Program-made: the position numbers and the translations under genes
Notes under the pieces: model-generated
What the model was told of the DNA's origin: nothing
The model's input: the letters and a program-made list of their open reading frames with translations, nothing else
The model's database searches: none
Assembly (NCBI RefSeq): GCF_000502955.1
Contig: NZ_AYWO01000024.1
Span: 1-39,471, forward strand
DNA: 39,471 nucleotides
Reading direction: 5' to 3'
Origin: Mesorhizobium sp. LNHC252B00
Lineage (GTDB): Bacteria; Pseudomonadota; Alphaproteobacteria; Rhizobiales; Rhizobiaceae
Part shown: positions 16,132-23,620 of the stretch, in pieces
Position numbering within the stretch: the first letter of the stretch is position 1
Layout: every line of letters starts with the position of its first letter

Positions 16132-16596
16132 TTACTTCTTGCCGGACTTCGCGGGTGCTGCCTTCGGCTTGGCCGCGGGTGCCGCTTTCTTCACCGGCGC
16201 TGAAGATTTCGCTGCCGCCGCCTTCTTTGCCGGCGCAGCCTTGGCTGCCGGTTTCTTGGCAGGTGCTGCCTTCGCAGCCGGCTTCTTGGCAGGCGCTGCC
16301 TTCTTTACAGCGGGTTTTGCCGCGGCCTTTGCAGCCGGCTTCTTGGCCGGCGCCGCCTTCGCAGCCGGCTTAGCCGCTGCCTTGGCAGGAGCTGCCTTCT
16401 TCACTGCAGGTTTTGCCGCTGCCTTTGCCGCCGGCTTCTTGGCCGGCGCTGCCTTTGCCTTGGGCGCGGCTGCCTTCGGCTTGGCAGCAGGTGCTGCTTT
16501 CTTCACTGCAGTTGCGACCTTCGCCGTCGCTGCTTTTACGGGTGCTTTCTTTGCCGGTGCCTTGGACGCCGGTGCTTTGGATGACTGCTTAGCCAT
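16132..16596 (-). CDS. Lys/Ala/Pro-rich histone-H1-like protein
   Basis: A 154-residue highly basic low-complexity protein, almost entirely Ala, Lys and Pro, built from repeats of the type KAAPAKKPAAKAA and KPAVKKAAPAK. It resembles the C-terminal tail of histone H1, chlamydial Hc2 and Pseudomonas AlgP. Such proteins bind DNA non-specifically and compact the nucleoid. It has no structured domain. The start has AAGGGG 7 nt upstream; the longer frame is not supported. The codon-level repeats make the gene prone to length change by slippage, so copy number may differ between strains. It shares tail composition with the DUF2934 protein at 7.5 kb. Confidence 0.85.
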   Translation of the reverse strand: MAKQSSKAPASKAPAKKAPVKAATAKVATAVKKAAPAAKPKAAAPKAKAAPAKKPAAKAAAKPAVKKAAPAKAAAKPAAKAAPAKKPAAKAAAKPAVKKAAPAKKPAAKAAPAKKPAAKAAPAKKAAAAKSSAPVKKAAPAAKPKAAPAKSGKK

Positions 16597-17044
16597 GCGA
16601 TGCCCCTTCCGTTGTGCCGAAGGCCGTAATGACCCGGCGCGCTCATGCATATCTGACTCGCGGCTTGCTAGCCAGCGAAGCAATAGACTGATTTTCGCAG
16701 CTTAAATTTTGGTTACGGTTGGCACATGATCGTGCTGATCATCGTAGAAATCCGCTGCTGATCTTCAACCATTGCCCAAAGTGTACGGCTGACACTCTCC
16801 ACACGCTGCAACCGTGGAGCTGTGAAGATCAGCCTCCAGCTTTGCGCGCCGATCTCCGGCCACGGTTACGATGACCTGCAGCTTCAACGGCGCGATCATC
16901 TCGTGCAAGCTGGCGATCTACACGCATCATGACGGCCAATCGACGCGTCACCTTGTCAAGCATGATACCGGCGTTCGCTCTTAGGTCAGTTGACAGATAA
17001 CTCTACGTCACGGAGTATTCTGCGCGAGCTATGCGAGTGCTTCA
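16597..17044. other. Intergenic region without a supported gene
   Basis: About 450 nt upstream of the histone-like gene (minus) and of the winged-helix regulator (plus). Apart from the promoter-like sequence at 16990-17021 I see no gene, RNA or repeat. Short open frames here lack ribosome-binding sites and recognisable sequence. Confidence 0.5.
16990..17021 (+). promoter_or_regulatory. Stretched promoter with dyad in the spacer (MerR-like architecture)
   Basis: TTGACA (16990-16995), a 20-nt spacer, then TATTCT (17016-17021). The spacer carries ACTC-N9-GAGT (17000-17016). An over-long spacer with a dyad is how MerR-family activators are recognised at their promoters. Only the outer 4 bp of each arm match, and no MerR gene is nearby. 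Confidence 0.35.
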
Positions 17045-17158
17045 ATGTTGATCACACAGGCGCAAGGGGCGGTGTCGCTGTTCGAGATTGGCGCGACGGC
17101 GCCTCCTGGCGGCCGCACCGTTGGTGGTCTCCGGCGTCGCCGCATTGGAGCTGACTGA
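17045..17158 (+). CDS. Possible 37-residue leader ORF
   Basis: This frame encodes MLITQAQGAVSLFEIGATAP... and ends TGATG, sharing one base with the start codon of the winged-helix regulator. There is no strong ribosome-binding site. It could be a translationally coupled leader peptide or the relic of a deleted upstream gene; the Arg-rich end (LRRRRIGAD) is not family-diagnostic. Confidence 0.3.
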   Translation: MLITQAQGAVSLFEIGATAPPGGRTVGGLRRRRIGAD

Positions 17159-17469
17159 TGAGTGCCGACGAAATCATCCACCAGAGCACTCGGCTCAGGA
17201 TCATGGCCACCCTGAACGTGCTCGAAAGGCGGGAAGCGCTGGACTTCAGCCAATTGAAGGCCATCCTGGACGTCACCGACGGCAATCTCGGCGCGCATCT
17301 CGATACGCTGGCCAGGGCCGGCTATGTCGATATCGAAAAGCTGTTCGTCGGACGCCGGCCGCAGACGCGCGTCAGGGCGACGACGAGCGGACGGCGCGCG
17401 TTCCGCAGCCACGCCGCTTTCCTACGCAAAATCCTCGATCATGCCCAGGCGGCGTCGCGCAGGAAATAG
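17158..17469 (+). CDS. Winged-helix transcriptional regulator (MarR/ArsR-like, HTH_27)
   Basis: A 103-residue single-domain DNA-binding protein. The N-terminal helix IIHQSTRLRIMATLNVLERREAL leads into the helix-turn-helix DFSQLKAILDVTDGNLGAHLDTLARAGYVDIEK (residues about 30-62) and the wing LFVGRRPQTRVRATTSGRRAF. This is the transcriptional-regulator group often paired with a membrane protein. No sensor domain or metal-binding cysteine is present. The start has GGAG 8 nt upstream. No clear target gene is adjacent; downstream to 17664 nothing is supported. Confidence 0.85.
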   Translation: MSADEIIHQSTRLRIMATLNVLERREALDFSQLKAILDVTDGNLGAHLDTLARAGYVDIEKLFVGRRPQTRVRATTSGRRAFRSHAAFLRKILDHAQAASRRK

Positions 17470-17664
17470 CGCGGCGATCGCGCGGTTCACCCGGCGCACG
17501 ATCTTCGGCATGCGCAACAGGTCCTCGCTGGGTAACTGGCGATACCTCGCCATCTTGGCCACATCGGCCTCGGCGATGATCCCGTCGACGCGGGTGCGTG
17601 GGCGCGCTTGCCCGCAGCCGATCAAGCCACAGGCGCGAAAAAGGATCGAAACGGGAAAGCGGGC

Positions 17665-18117
17665 TTAGCGCAGGACGCGGCAGCGGCCGTTGTAGACCAT
17701 CCAGCGGTCGAAGCCCGAGACGCAGAATTCGACGTTATCGCCGATCGAGGCGAAGCCCTGGCCTTCCTCGATCAAGTACCAGATCGTGCGGTCACGGCCA
17801 TCGGAGAGACTGACGGTGGCGCCGCAGTAGCGGCGGCCGATAGGCCACGTGTCGTTGGCTGGCAGATAGCGGTGCTGGTGGATGCGCTGGAAATCAGTGA
17901 TCTGAACGACCGGCAGATGCGGCACGTGGTGCACCTGGTAGGAGAAGCGGCTGGTGATCTTGTTCAGCACCCAGGCCTCGCCACAGACGCCGCTGTCCTC
18001 ATCGGAATAGACCGTGAGATCGGCCGCCTGCACGGCCTGGGTGACGCCGAGAGGCGCGGCAAGCGGGGCGCAGAGCGAAATCAGGGCGGCGAGTGCGGAT
18101 TTGGCGAAGCGAGTCAT
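17665..18117 (-). CDS. Secreted cysteine-containing protein, unknown function
   Basis: A 150-residue protein with a signal peptide (SALAALISLCAPLAAPLGVTQAVQAADLT; cleavage near residue 32). The mature part has four cysteines (GVCGEAW, RRYCGATVSL, VEFCVSGF, NGRCRVLR) that could form two disulfides in the periplasm, plus several Trp/Tyr residues (DTWPIGRRYCG, RTIWYLIEE, DRWMVYNGRC). It looks like a compact beta-rich secreted domain found in rhizobia. GAGAGG lies 5 nt before the ATG. No function can be assigned. Confidence 0.8.
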   Translation of the reverse strand: MTRFAKSALAALISLCAPLAAPLGVTQAVQAADLTVYSDEDSGVCGEAWVLNKITSRFSYQVHHVPHLPVVQITDFQRIHQHRYLPANDTWPIGRRYCGATVSLSDGRDRTIWYLIEEGQGFASIGDNVEFCVSGFDRWMVYNGRCRVLR

Positions 18118-18377
18118 GACAGCCTCTCAAGGTCGATTGCGCGCACTGTGCGGATTCGCTTGGCAGCGGTCAAGCGGTTGTGCAAACAATGGTTTCCCAG
18201 GTTGAAACTGCGCTGGCCAGAGCCGGACTTGCGTGGATCGGAATCACGCAGCCCGTTGATAGCCGGCCCGAGAGAGCGCGAGCCCCGGGCGTAAAAGAGC
18301 TCCGCTTTCCTTGCCTTTCCGGAACGAGGGCATTTTTGCGCCTGGCGCCGAACGGCGATATCCGAAGCCCTTCGCCG

Positions 18378-19232
18378 TCAACCCTGCTCGCCTGCCAGCC
18401 ATTCCAGCGACCAGTGCGCCGGCCTCCCTACCGCAAGCAGCCGGTGCAAGGCCGGCAGCAGCATCCGCAGTTCGCCCTCCAGCGTGAAAGGCGGGTTGAC
18501 CACCAGCAGGCCGCTGCCGTCTAGGCTGGGCTCCGAAGAGGCCGGCCTGATCTCGAATTCTATGTCGAGCAGCTTCGGGATGCCGGATTGCTTGAGCGCC
18601 TTCCTGAAGGCAATTATCGCCTTGCGGTCCTTGATCGGATACCACAGCGCATAGATGCCGCCGGGCCACCGCTTGTGCGCCCTTATGAGCCCGTCGACGA
18701 GGCGCTCGAACTCACCCGTTTCCTCGAAGGGCGGATCGATGAGAACCAGGCCGCGCTTTTCCTTCGGCGGCAGATGCGCGCCGAGCGCGAGCCAGCCATC
18801 GAGCTCGATTATCCGGGCCTGGAAATCGCCGGCAAAAAGCGTCCTCAGCTTCGCCACATCCTTGGGGTGCAGCTCGATCGCCGTCAGCCGGTCCTGCTTG
18901 CGCATGAGATGACGCGCGATCAGCGGCGAGCCCGGATATTTCTGGATGCCACCCTCCGGGTTGAGCGACCGCACCGTCTCCAGATAAGGCGCAAGCAGTG
19001 CTGCTACCGGCGCTGCAAGCTGGGCATCGATCAGCCTGCCGATGCCGCCCTGCCACTCACCGGTCTTCTGCGCTTCGACCGAGGACAGGTCGTAGCGGCC
19101 GATGCCGGCATGGGTGTCGATGACCCGAAACGCCTTGTCCTTCTGCTTCAGATACTCGAGCAATCGCGTCAGCACGACATGCTTGACGACGTCGGCGAAA
19201 TTTCCGGCGTGATAGGCGTGGCGGTAGTTCAT
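18378..19232 (-). CDS. rlmJ: 23S rRNA (adenine-2030 N6)-methyltransferase
   Basis: A 284-residue RlmJ (YhiR/DUF519), an S-adenosylmethionine-dependent enzyme that methylates A2030 of 23S rRNA. The N-terminus MNYRHAYHAGNFADVVKHVVL is diagnostic. The SAM-binding segment is FRVIDTHAGIGRYDL, and the N6-adenine catalytic motif is LVLIDPPFEE (D-P-P-F). The subdomain with GGIYALWYPIKDR is also typical. The length is normal (about 280). It is monocistronic. Confidence 0.97.
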   Translation of the reverse strand: MNYRHAYHAGNFADVVKHVVLTRLLEYLKQKDKAFRVIDTHAGIGRYDLSSVEAQKTGEWQGGIGRLIDAQLAAPVAALLAPYLETVRSLNPEGGIQKYPGSPLIARHLMRKQDRLTAIELHPKDVAKLRTLFAGDFQARIIELDGWLALGAHLPPKEKRGLVLIDPPFEETGEFERLVDGLIRAHKRWPGGIYALWYPIKDRKAIIAFRKALKQSGIPKLLDIEFEIRPASSEPSLDGSGLLVVNPPFTLEGELRMLLPALHRLLAVGRPAHWSLEWLAGEQG

Positions 19233-19246
19233 GGTTCGGTGCCGTT

Positions 19247-19295
19247 ATGCATGTCGTTGTCCCAAAACCGCTGCACACTTGTGAGCTACATGCAT
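19247..19295. repeat. Rhizobial intergenic palindrome (ATGCATGT ... ACATGCAT)
   Basis: Ends ATGCATGT (19247-19254) and ACATGCAT (19288-19295), with CCCAAAACCGCTGCACACTT inside. This is a dispersed rhizobial element as I recall it. It sits between rlmJ and the next minus-strand gene and touches that gene's stop codon. A half copy occurs at 33403-33426. Confidence 0.65.
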
Positions 19296-19897
19296 CAGCC
19301 CCTGCCCCAGCGAGGCGGTGGCTGCGAGTTCGGATTTTCCGACCGGCCGCCATGAGTACGCAAAGTCAACAAAAAACCGATCAAGCCGACCGCCATCAGC
19401 GAGAAGCCGACCGGCCGCGCACGGCTGTCGATCTCGCTGACACCCGAGCGCAGGATCAGATCGACCGCTCGCATCGGTATGTCGTCGGCATCACCCTGTC
19501 CGACGGTGAAGACATAAGGACCTGGGTTGACGTTCTCGATCACTCCGGCCTCGTCGCGAAAGATCTTGTCCGGCAGCTGGGGACTGGCCTGGCGCGGATT
19601 GTCGGAATGGTTGAACTGGAGGGTCGAGGCGAGCACCGTGCGACCACTGCTGGCTGCTGTCAGCGTCAGCACGGTGCGCTGCTGCGAGACGATGCGCTCG
19701 GCTCTTGCGGTCAGGTCGACCAGCACCCGCACTGGCGTGTCGCGACTGCCGAGCGGCACCGTCAGGGGCTTGAAGCGGCCCTGCTCATAGACCCGCCAGG
19801 TGCCGATCTCATGGCCGGAGAAATTGCCCGTTGCCCAGGGATAGATGACACCGATGCCGGTGCCGGCGAGCAGGATCAGGACAAACACAAAGCGCAT
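19295..19897 (-). CDS. Membrane protein of unknown function with repeat-encoded C-terminus
   Basis: A 200-residue protein. An N-terminal hydrophobic segment (VFVLILLAGTGIGVIYPW) and a C-terminal one (VGFSLMAVGLIGFLLTL) flank a periplasmic beta-rich region of about 130 residues (TVLTLTAASSGRTVLASTLQF, VNPGPYVFTVGQGDADDIPM). The last residues, SQPPPRWGRG, are encoded by an intergenic-repeat-like sequence, suggesting that the original stop was lost when the repeat inserted. No family recognised. Confidence 0.65.
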   Translation of the reverse strand: MRFVFVLILLAGTGIGVIYPWATGNFSGHEIGTWRVYEQGRFKPLTVPLGSRDTPVRVLVDLTARAERIVSQQRTVLTLTAASSGRTVLASTLQFNHSDNPRQASPQLPDKIFRDEAGVIENVNPGPYVFTVGQGDADDIPMRAVDLILRSGVSEIDSRARPVGFSLMAVGLIGFLLTLRTHGGRSENPNSQPPPRWGRG

Positions 19898-20369
19898 TCA
19901 CTTCACCACAGGCTATCGTGACCTTGCCAATAGCGCCCCGACGGCCAAAAGGCGATGGCCAGGTGTTGCAGCTTTCGGGCCGCTGGAGCGGGATCACTCG
20001 GGGCAGCAACCAGATCGGCGGCGGCACAGCAAGGCAGGCAAGCTTCTACCTATGCGCTCAAACGCAATGGCGATAATGACCGGCATTCCTTCTACGAAAT
20101 GAATGCGCGTGTACGCTTTCTGGCAAGATGGCGACCACTGGCCCGGGCGCCCGCCTCAAATTGCTTCACCTCTTCTTTGTTGGAATTCCTCGCTGCCAAG
20201 CTCTCATTCTGCCTTGAAACGAGATGCCGCGTCCGACCGCATTTTTTCCACGAGCGAGCCAATACACTGATTCATAATGAGGATCGGCCTTGGGCGCCTA
20301 TGACTCGGGCTCGAGAAGCCGGCACCCGGCCGTATGAACCATTCGCAAACAGATATGATTAAGGAATTG

Positions 20370-20383
20370 CTAATTTAGTTGAC
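20370..20383 (+). promoter_or_regulatory. Shared 14-nt motif CTAATTTAGTTGAC (left copy)
   Basis: Identical, in the opposite orientation, to 31247-31260. The motif ends in TTGAC, which could serve as a -35 element with the AT-rich part as an activator or MucR-type site. It lies about 290 nt upstream of the uxs-like start. Confidence 0.5.
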
Positions 20384-20572
20384 TATGATTTCCACAGGTA
20401 TATTTTTGATATGTTGGGATGTGCAATTTGGGCGAGCAATCGACGATGATGGCACCAGACGTGTGATCGCGATTTCGGGGCACAGAGAACGCTGAGCGGC
20501 AACACATAGATCGTGTAGCGGAACCAGCTTCGCGAACCCCAAAGAACAGTTAACGCACATCAGCGATGGCGA

Positions 20573-20636
20573 CTCCGCAGATGCGGAGGGTTTGCCACGT
20601 TCTCATGGACGTGGCCGGGCAATGCTTTGTCCGGCC
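20573..20636 (+). promoter_or_regulatory. Three consecutive hairpins in the uxs leader
   Basis: Hairpin 1: CTCCGC-AGAT-GCGGAG (20573-20588). Hairpin 2: GCCACGT-N8-ACGTGGC (20594-20615). Hairpin 3: GGCCGG-N12-CCGGCC (20613-20636), which shares three bases with hairpin 2, so the two compete. They end 34 nt before the ATG; AGAGGAAACC is the ribosome-binding site. Confidence 0.55.
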
Positions 20637-20670
20637 AGGCAATAGCGTGTGCTGTGGGTAAGAGGAAACC

Positions 20671-21708
20671 ATGAGTAAGCTTATCAAGGTCCTTAAACTG
20701 GAATCCGACTGCCAAAGGGGCGCCAACCAAAACCGAAGCCGCGCCCTGGTCGCCGGAGGTGCTGGATTTTTAGGTTCGCATCTGTGCGAACGCCTTCTGC
20801 GGGACGGATACGACGTTGTCGCCCTGGACAATTTCCATACCGGCAAAAAAAACAATCTCAATGCCCTTCTGCGCAATCCGAGATTCATGTGCATCGAGCA
20901 CGATATCGTCAATGCACTGCCTTCGGGTCTTCGGTTCGATGAGATCTACAATCTCGCTTGCCCAGCCTCTCCGCCGCACTACCAGGCCGACCCGATCCAT
21001 ACCTTCAAGACAAGCGTGCTCGGTTCGCTGAACCTCCTGGAGCTCGCGCTCCAGAACAATGCCAAGATATTCCAGGCCTCGACCTCCGAAATCTATGGCG
21101 ACCCTTTTGTGCATCCACAGCCCGAGAGTTACTTCGGCAACGTCAATACGCACGGACCGCGGTCCTGTTACGACGAAGGCAAGCGCTCGGCCGAAACCTT
21201 GTTCTTCGACTATTCGAGAACGTATGGCCTCAATATCCGCGTCGCCCGCATTTTCAACACCTATGGCCGCCGCATGCAGCCCGATGACGGGCGCGTGGTT
21301 TCGAACTTCATCGTCCAGGCGCTGCAGGGCAAAGACCTGACCGTCTATGGCCATGGCCTGCAGACGCGTTCGTTCTGCTATGCCGACGATCTGATCGAGG
21401 GCTTTGTCCGGCTGATGAATGCGCCGAATGCACCCGCGCATCCAGTCAACCTCGGCAACCCCAGCGAATTCACGATCATGGAACTGGCGACACTGGTCAT
21501 CGATTACACCAACTCCCGATCGAAGATCGTGCATCGGCCACTACCGATCGACGATCCCAGGCAGCGCAAGCCGGACATTTCCTTTGCCAGGGCCAATCTC
21601 GGCTGGGAGCCGAAAGTCGGGCTGCGCCAGGGGCTCGCGCGTACCGTCGAGTATTTTGACACCCTGCTTTACGGAGGCCAACTGGCCAAAGGAGCCACGG
21701 CTTCATGA
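20671..21708 (+). CDS. UDP-glucuronate decarboxylase-like SDR (UDP-xylose synthase type)
   Basis: A 345-residue extended SDR. A 25-residue N-terminal extension precedes the NAD site GGAGFLGSHLCERLL. UXS signatures are strong: FDEIYNLACPASPPHYQADPIHTFKTSVLG, then STSEIYGDP..HPQPESYFGNVN..GPRSCYDEGKRSAET with catalytic Y-x3-K (CYDEGKR), and ARIFNTYGRRMQPDDGRVVSNFIVQAL. UXS makes UDP-xylose from UDP-glucuronate. Close relatives include dTDP-glucose dehydratase-like enzymes, but the S-P-P-H-Y and SCYDEGKR motifs favour UXS. The stop overlaps the next ATG (ATGA). Together with that epimerase it resembles the Sinorhizobium uxs-uxe pair. Confidence 0.88.
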   Translation: MSKLIKVLKLESDCQRGANQNRSRALVAGGAGFLGSHLCERLLRDGYDVVALDNFHTGKKNNLNALLRNPRFMCIEHDIVNALPSGLRFDEIYNLACPASPPHYQADPIHTFKTSVLGSLNLLELALQNNAKIFQASTSEIYGDPFVHPQPESYFGNVNTHGPRSCYDEGKRSAETLFFDYSRTYGLNIRVARIFNTYGRRMQPDDGRVVSNFIVQALQGKDLTVYGHGLQTRSFCYADDLIEGFVRLMNAPNAPAHPVNLGNPSEFTIMELATLVIDYTNSRSKIVHRPLPIDDPRQRKPDISFARANLGWEPKVGLRQGLARTVEYFDTLLYGGQLAKGATAS

Positions 21709-22772
21709 CCCGGCCGGCAATTCTGGTGACTGGCGGAGCCGGGTTCATTGGCAGCCACACCTGCAAGCTGTTGGCCTCCGCCGGCTATCTGCCGGTGGTT
21801 TTCGACAATCTAAGCCGCGGCAACGAGAAATCCGTTGCCTGGGGTCCGCTTGTCGTCGGCGACATCCGCAGCCAGACCGCGCTGCAGGCGGCGATGAAGA
21901 CGTATCGGCCGACGGCGGTCATCCACTTTGCGGCGCTGGCCTATATCGGAGAATCCGTTCACCAGCCGGCCGAATACTATTCGACCAATGTGACAGGCAC
22001 CGTCGCGGTGCTCGATGCGGCGCGTGCGAACTCAATCGAGAACATCATCTTCTCCAGCAGTTGCGCGACCTACGGCGTGCCGGAAGCGTTGCCCCTTCGC
22101 GAGACGTCCGCGCAAAATCCGATCAACCCATACGGGCGCACCAAGCTGATGGGAGAACAGATCATCGGCGACTATGCCTCCGCATACGGAATGAAATTCG
22201 CGATCCTGCGCTATTTCAACGCTTGTGGCGCCGATCCCGATGGCGAACTTGGTGAGTGGCACTCGCCGGAAACGCATCTGGTTCCCAGGGTGCTAATGGC
22301 TGCATCAGGACTCATCGACGAGATCGAGGTTTTCGGCACTGACTACGACACGTCGGACGGCACCTGCGTACGCGACTATATCCACGTCAGCGATCTGGCC
22401 CGTGCCCATCTGAAAGCGCTCATGCATATCGAGGGTGGCGGACCAAGCCTGGCCGTCAACCTCGGCACTGGGCGGGGCATATCCATCAAGGAGATTGTCC
22501 AGGCGGTCGGCCGGATGACGTCAAGATCTGTTCCGGCCGTCTTCAGGAATCGGCGGCCGGGAGATCCGGCGGAGCTTTACGCCGACCCCGGAAGCGCACG
22601 CGAACGTCTTGGCTTTGTGCCGGAGCTCTCCGACATCGACACGATCATCAGAACGGCTGCCCCATTTTTTGGGCTGGACACAAAACCGATGAAGGAGGCG
22701 GCAGCGTCAGCCGCTGCTCGACAGATCAGAGATAGCGGGGGCGGCAGCTCGCGCGTTGGCCAAATCCGCTAG
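21705..22772 (+). CDS. UDP-sugar 4-epimerase (GalE/UXE-like)
   Basis: A 355-residue NAD-dependent epimerase. The Rossmann motif is GGAGFIGSHTCKLLA, the active site is FSSSCATYGVP with NPYGRTKLMGE (Y-x3-K), and the substrate region is LRYFNACGADPDGELGEWHSPETHLVPRVL with DGTCVRDYIHVSDLARAH. The family interconverts UDP-Glc/UDP-Gal or UDP-Xyl/UDP-Ara. Coupling to the UXS-like gene by a 4-nt overlap favours UDP-xylose to UDP-arabinose epimerisation (inference). The C-terminal 15 residues (Gly/Ser/Arg-rich) overlap the convergent lipoprotein gene and are not conserved-looking. Confidence 0.87.
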   Translation: MTRPAILVTGGAGFIGSHTCKLLASAGYLPVVFDNLSRGNEKSVAWGPLVVGDIRSQTALQAAMKTYRPTAVIHFAALAYIGESVHQPAEYYSTNVTGTVAVLDAARANSIENIIFSSSCATYGVPEALPLRETSAQNPINPYGRTKLMGEQIIGDYASAYGMKFAILRYFNACGADPDGELGEWHSPETHLVPRVLMAASGLIDEIEVFGTDYDTSDGTCVRDYIHVSDLARAHLKALMHIEGGGPSLAVNLGTGRGISIKEIVQAVGRMTSRSVPAVFRNRRPGDPAELYADPGSARERLGFVPELSDIDTIIRTAAPFFGLDTKPMKEAAASAAARQIRDSGGGSSRVGQIR

Positions 22773-23148
22773 GGCTGCAGATATAAGGCGAACCGCCCAG
22801 GAACGTGCCACCACCGCCCGGAGTGAAGGAGACCTTCACCGGCGCCGGTGTGCGGACTTCGAGCCGCTGCGGCGATGCAAAAGCGTAGGTTCTTTCAGTC
22901 GTCCGTATTGTGCTTGTCGTCAGGATCGGAGGCTCAACTCTGAGCGAGCGCACAAAGAATCCAACTTGGACCGGCTGTACAGCCTGGCTGCGGGCTGCGT
23001 GGACCACAGGCTGGATAAGGATCGAATCGGTCTCAGTCGCGTCCATACCCTGACAACCTGCAACCAGAAGACTCATTCCCACCGCCGCGGCAATAGATAC
23101 GAAAGTATTACTTGGGCGAAATGCACCCTTTGCGTCGCTGTCCATCAT
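22726..23148 (-). CDS. Lipoprotein A with SPxICSPSGFGQRASCR C-terminal motif
   Basis: A 140-residue lipoprotein. The signal peptide ends in lipobox LVAGC (cysteine near residue 32), followed by QGMDATETDSI. The middle is proline- and Val-rich. The C-terminus reads APVKVSFTPGGGGTFLGGSPYICSPSG plus FGQRASCRPRY, with two cysteines that could pair. The same end and the same post-lipobox segment occur in the protein at 28577-28984. AAGGGA precedes the start; two adjacent ATGs are possible. It is convergent with, and overlaps by 47 nt, the epimerase gene. No known family recognised; location at the outer or inner membrane is undetermined. Confidence 0.8.
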   Translation of the reverse strand: MMDSDAKGAFRPSNTFVSIAAAVGMSLLVAGCQGMDATETDSILIQPVVHAARSQAVQPVQVGFFVRSLRVEPPILTTSTIRTTERTYAFASPQRLEVRTPAPVKVSFTPGGGGTFLGGSPYICSPSGFGQRASCRPRYL

Positions 23149-23620
23149 TTATCCCTTGCTACCAAGTATAATCCAAGGGCGCGTTGCGACATACCATGCC
23201 TTCGCCGCTTTCACGCCGGATGAGTGACCATTCGCACATCACGCGTGAACATTAGACATCACTAATTATTAAATTTCATCAAACCCGTGTGGTAGGCCCA
23301 CCATCTTGTCGTTCTGTCACATAGAATTGAATGCTATCATGCAGCGGTAGGGGCGCCGACCGCACGTGCCGAACGGCTTGATGCTTGACCATAAGCGATT
23401 CGCCGCTTCCTGGACAGGCGCCCGGCAAAGTGCAGCCTGCTCTCAGAACAGGGATGGATTTGGAGATTGTTCAACCCATCACGATGGGTCGGGAGCGGAT
23501 TGCGAAAATCATCGGCTGTGTCATGGCTCATGCCGGCCATGCCGAACGGTACCACCAGAAACCAAGACCGGGCGCCCTCTGGCGCGAGTCCGCTTGTGCC
23601 TCAGTGCGGCTGAACACGGC
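23149..23620. other. Intergenic region, AT-rich near 23260
   Basis: A 472-nt region between lipoprotein A and the first DUF995 gene. The AT-rich stretch at 23255-23280 (ACTAATTATTAAATTTC) would be upstream of lipoprotein A and is a plausible promoter/MucR-type target. I see no convincing gene; short open frames at 23337-23624 lack support. Confidence 0.4.

Larger units (their letters stand above)
19898..20670. other. Long intergenic region before the glycan locus
   Basis: A 773-nt region with no supported gene. The second half turns AT-rich (20350-20410) and contains the 14-nt CTAATTTAGTTGAC motif. The last 100 nt form consecutive hairpins upstream of the uxs-like gene. The drop in GC compared with flanking genes marks the left boundary of the glycan locus. 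Confidence 0.5.

Noticed and set aside
16200..16560. Regular repeats suggestive of a CRISPR array
   Set aside because: The repeats are codon repeats of the Ala/Lys/Pro-rich protein; there are no constant-length unique spacers and no cas genes.
17422..17625. 67-codon minus-strand frame (MARYRQLPSEDLL...)
   Set aside because: Composition is plausible, but it overlaps the end of the winged-helix gene, lacks a clear ribosome-binding site and has no recognisable family.
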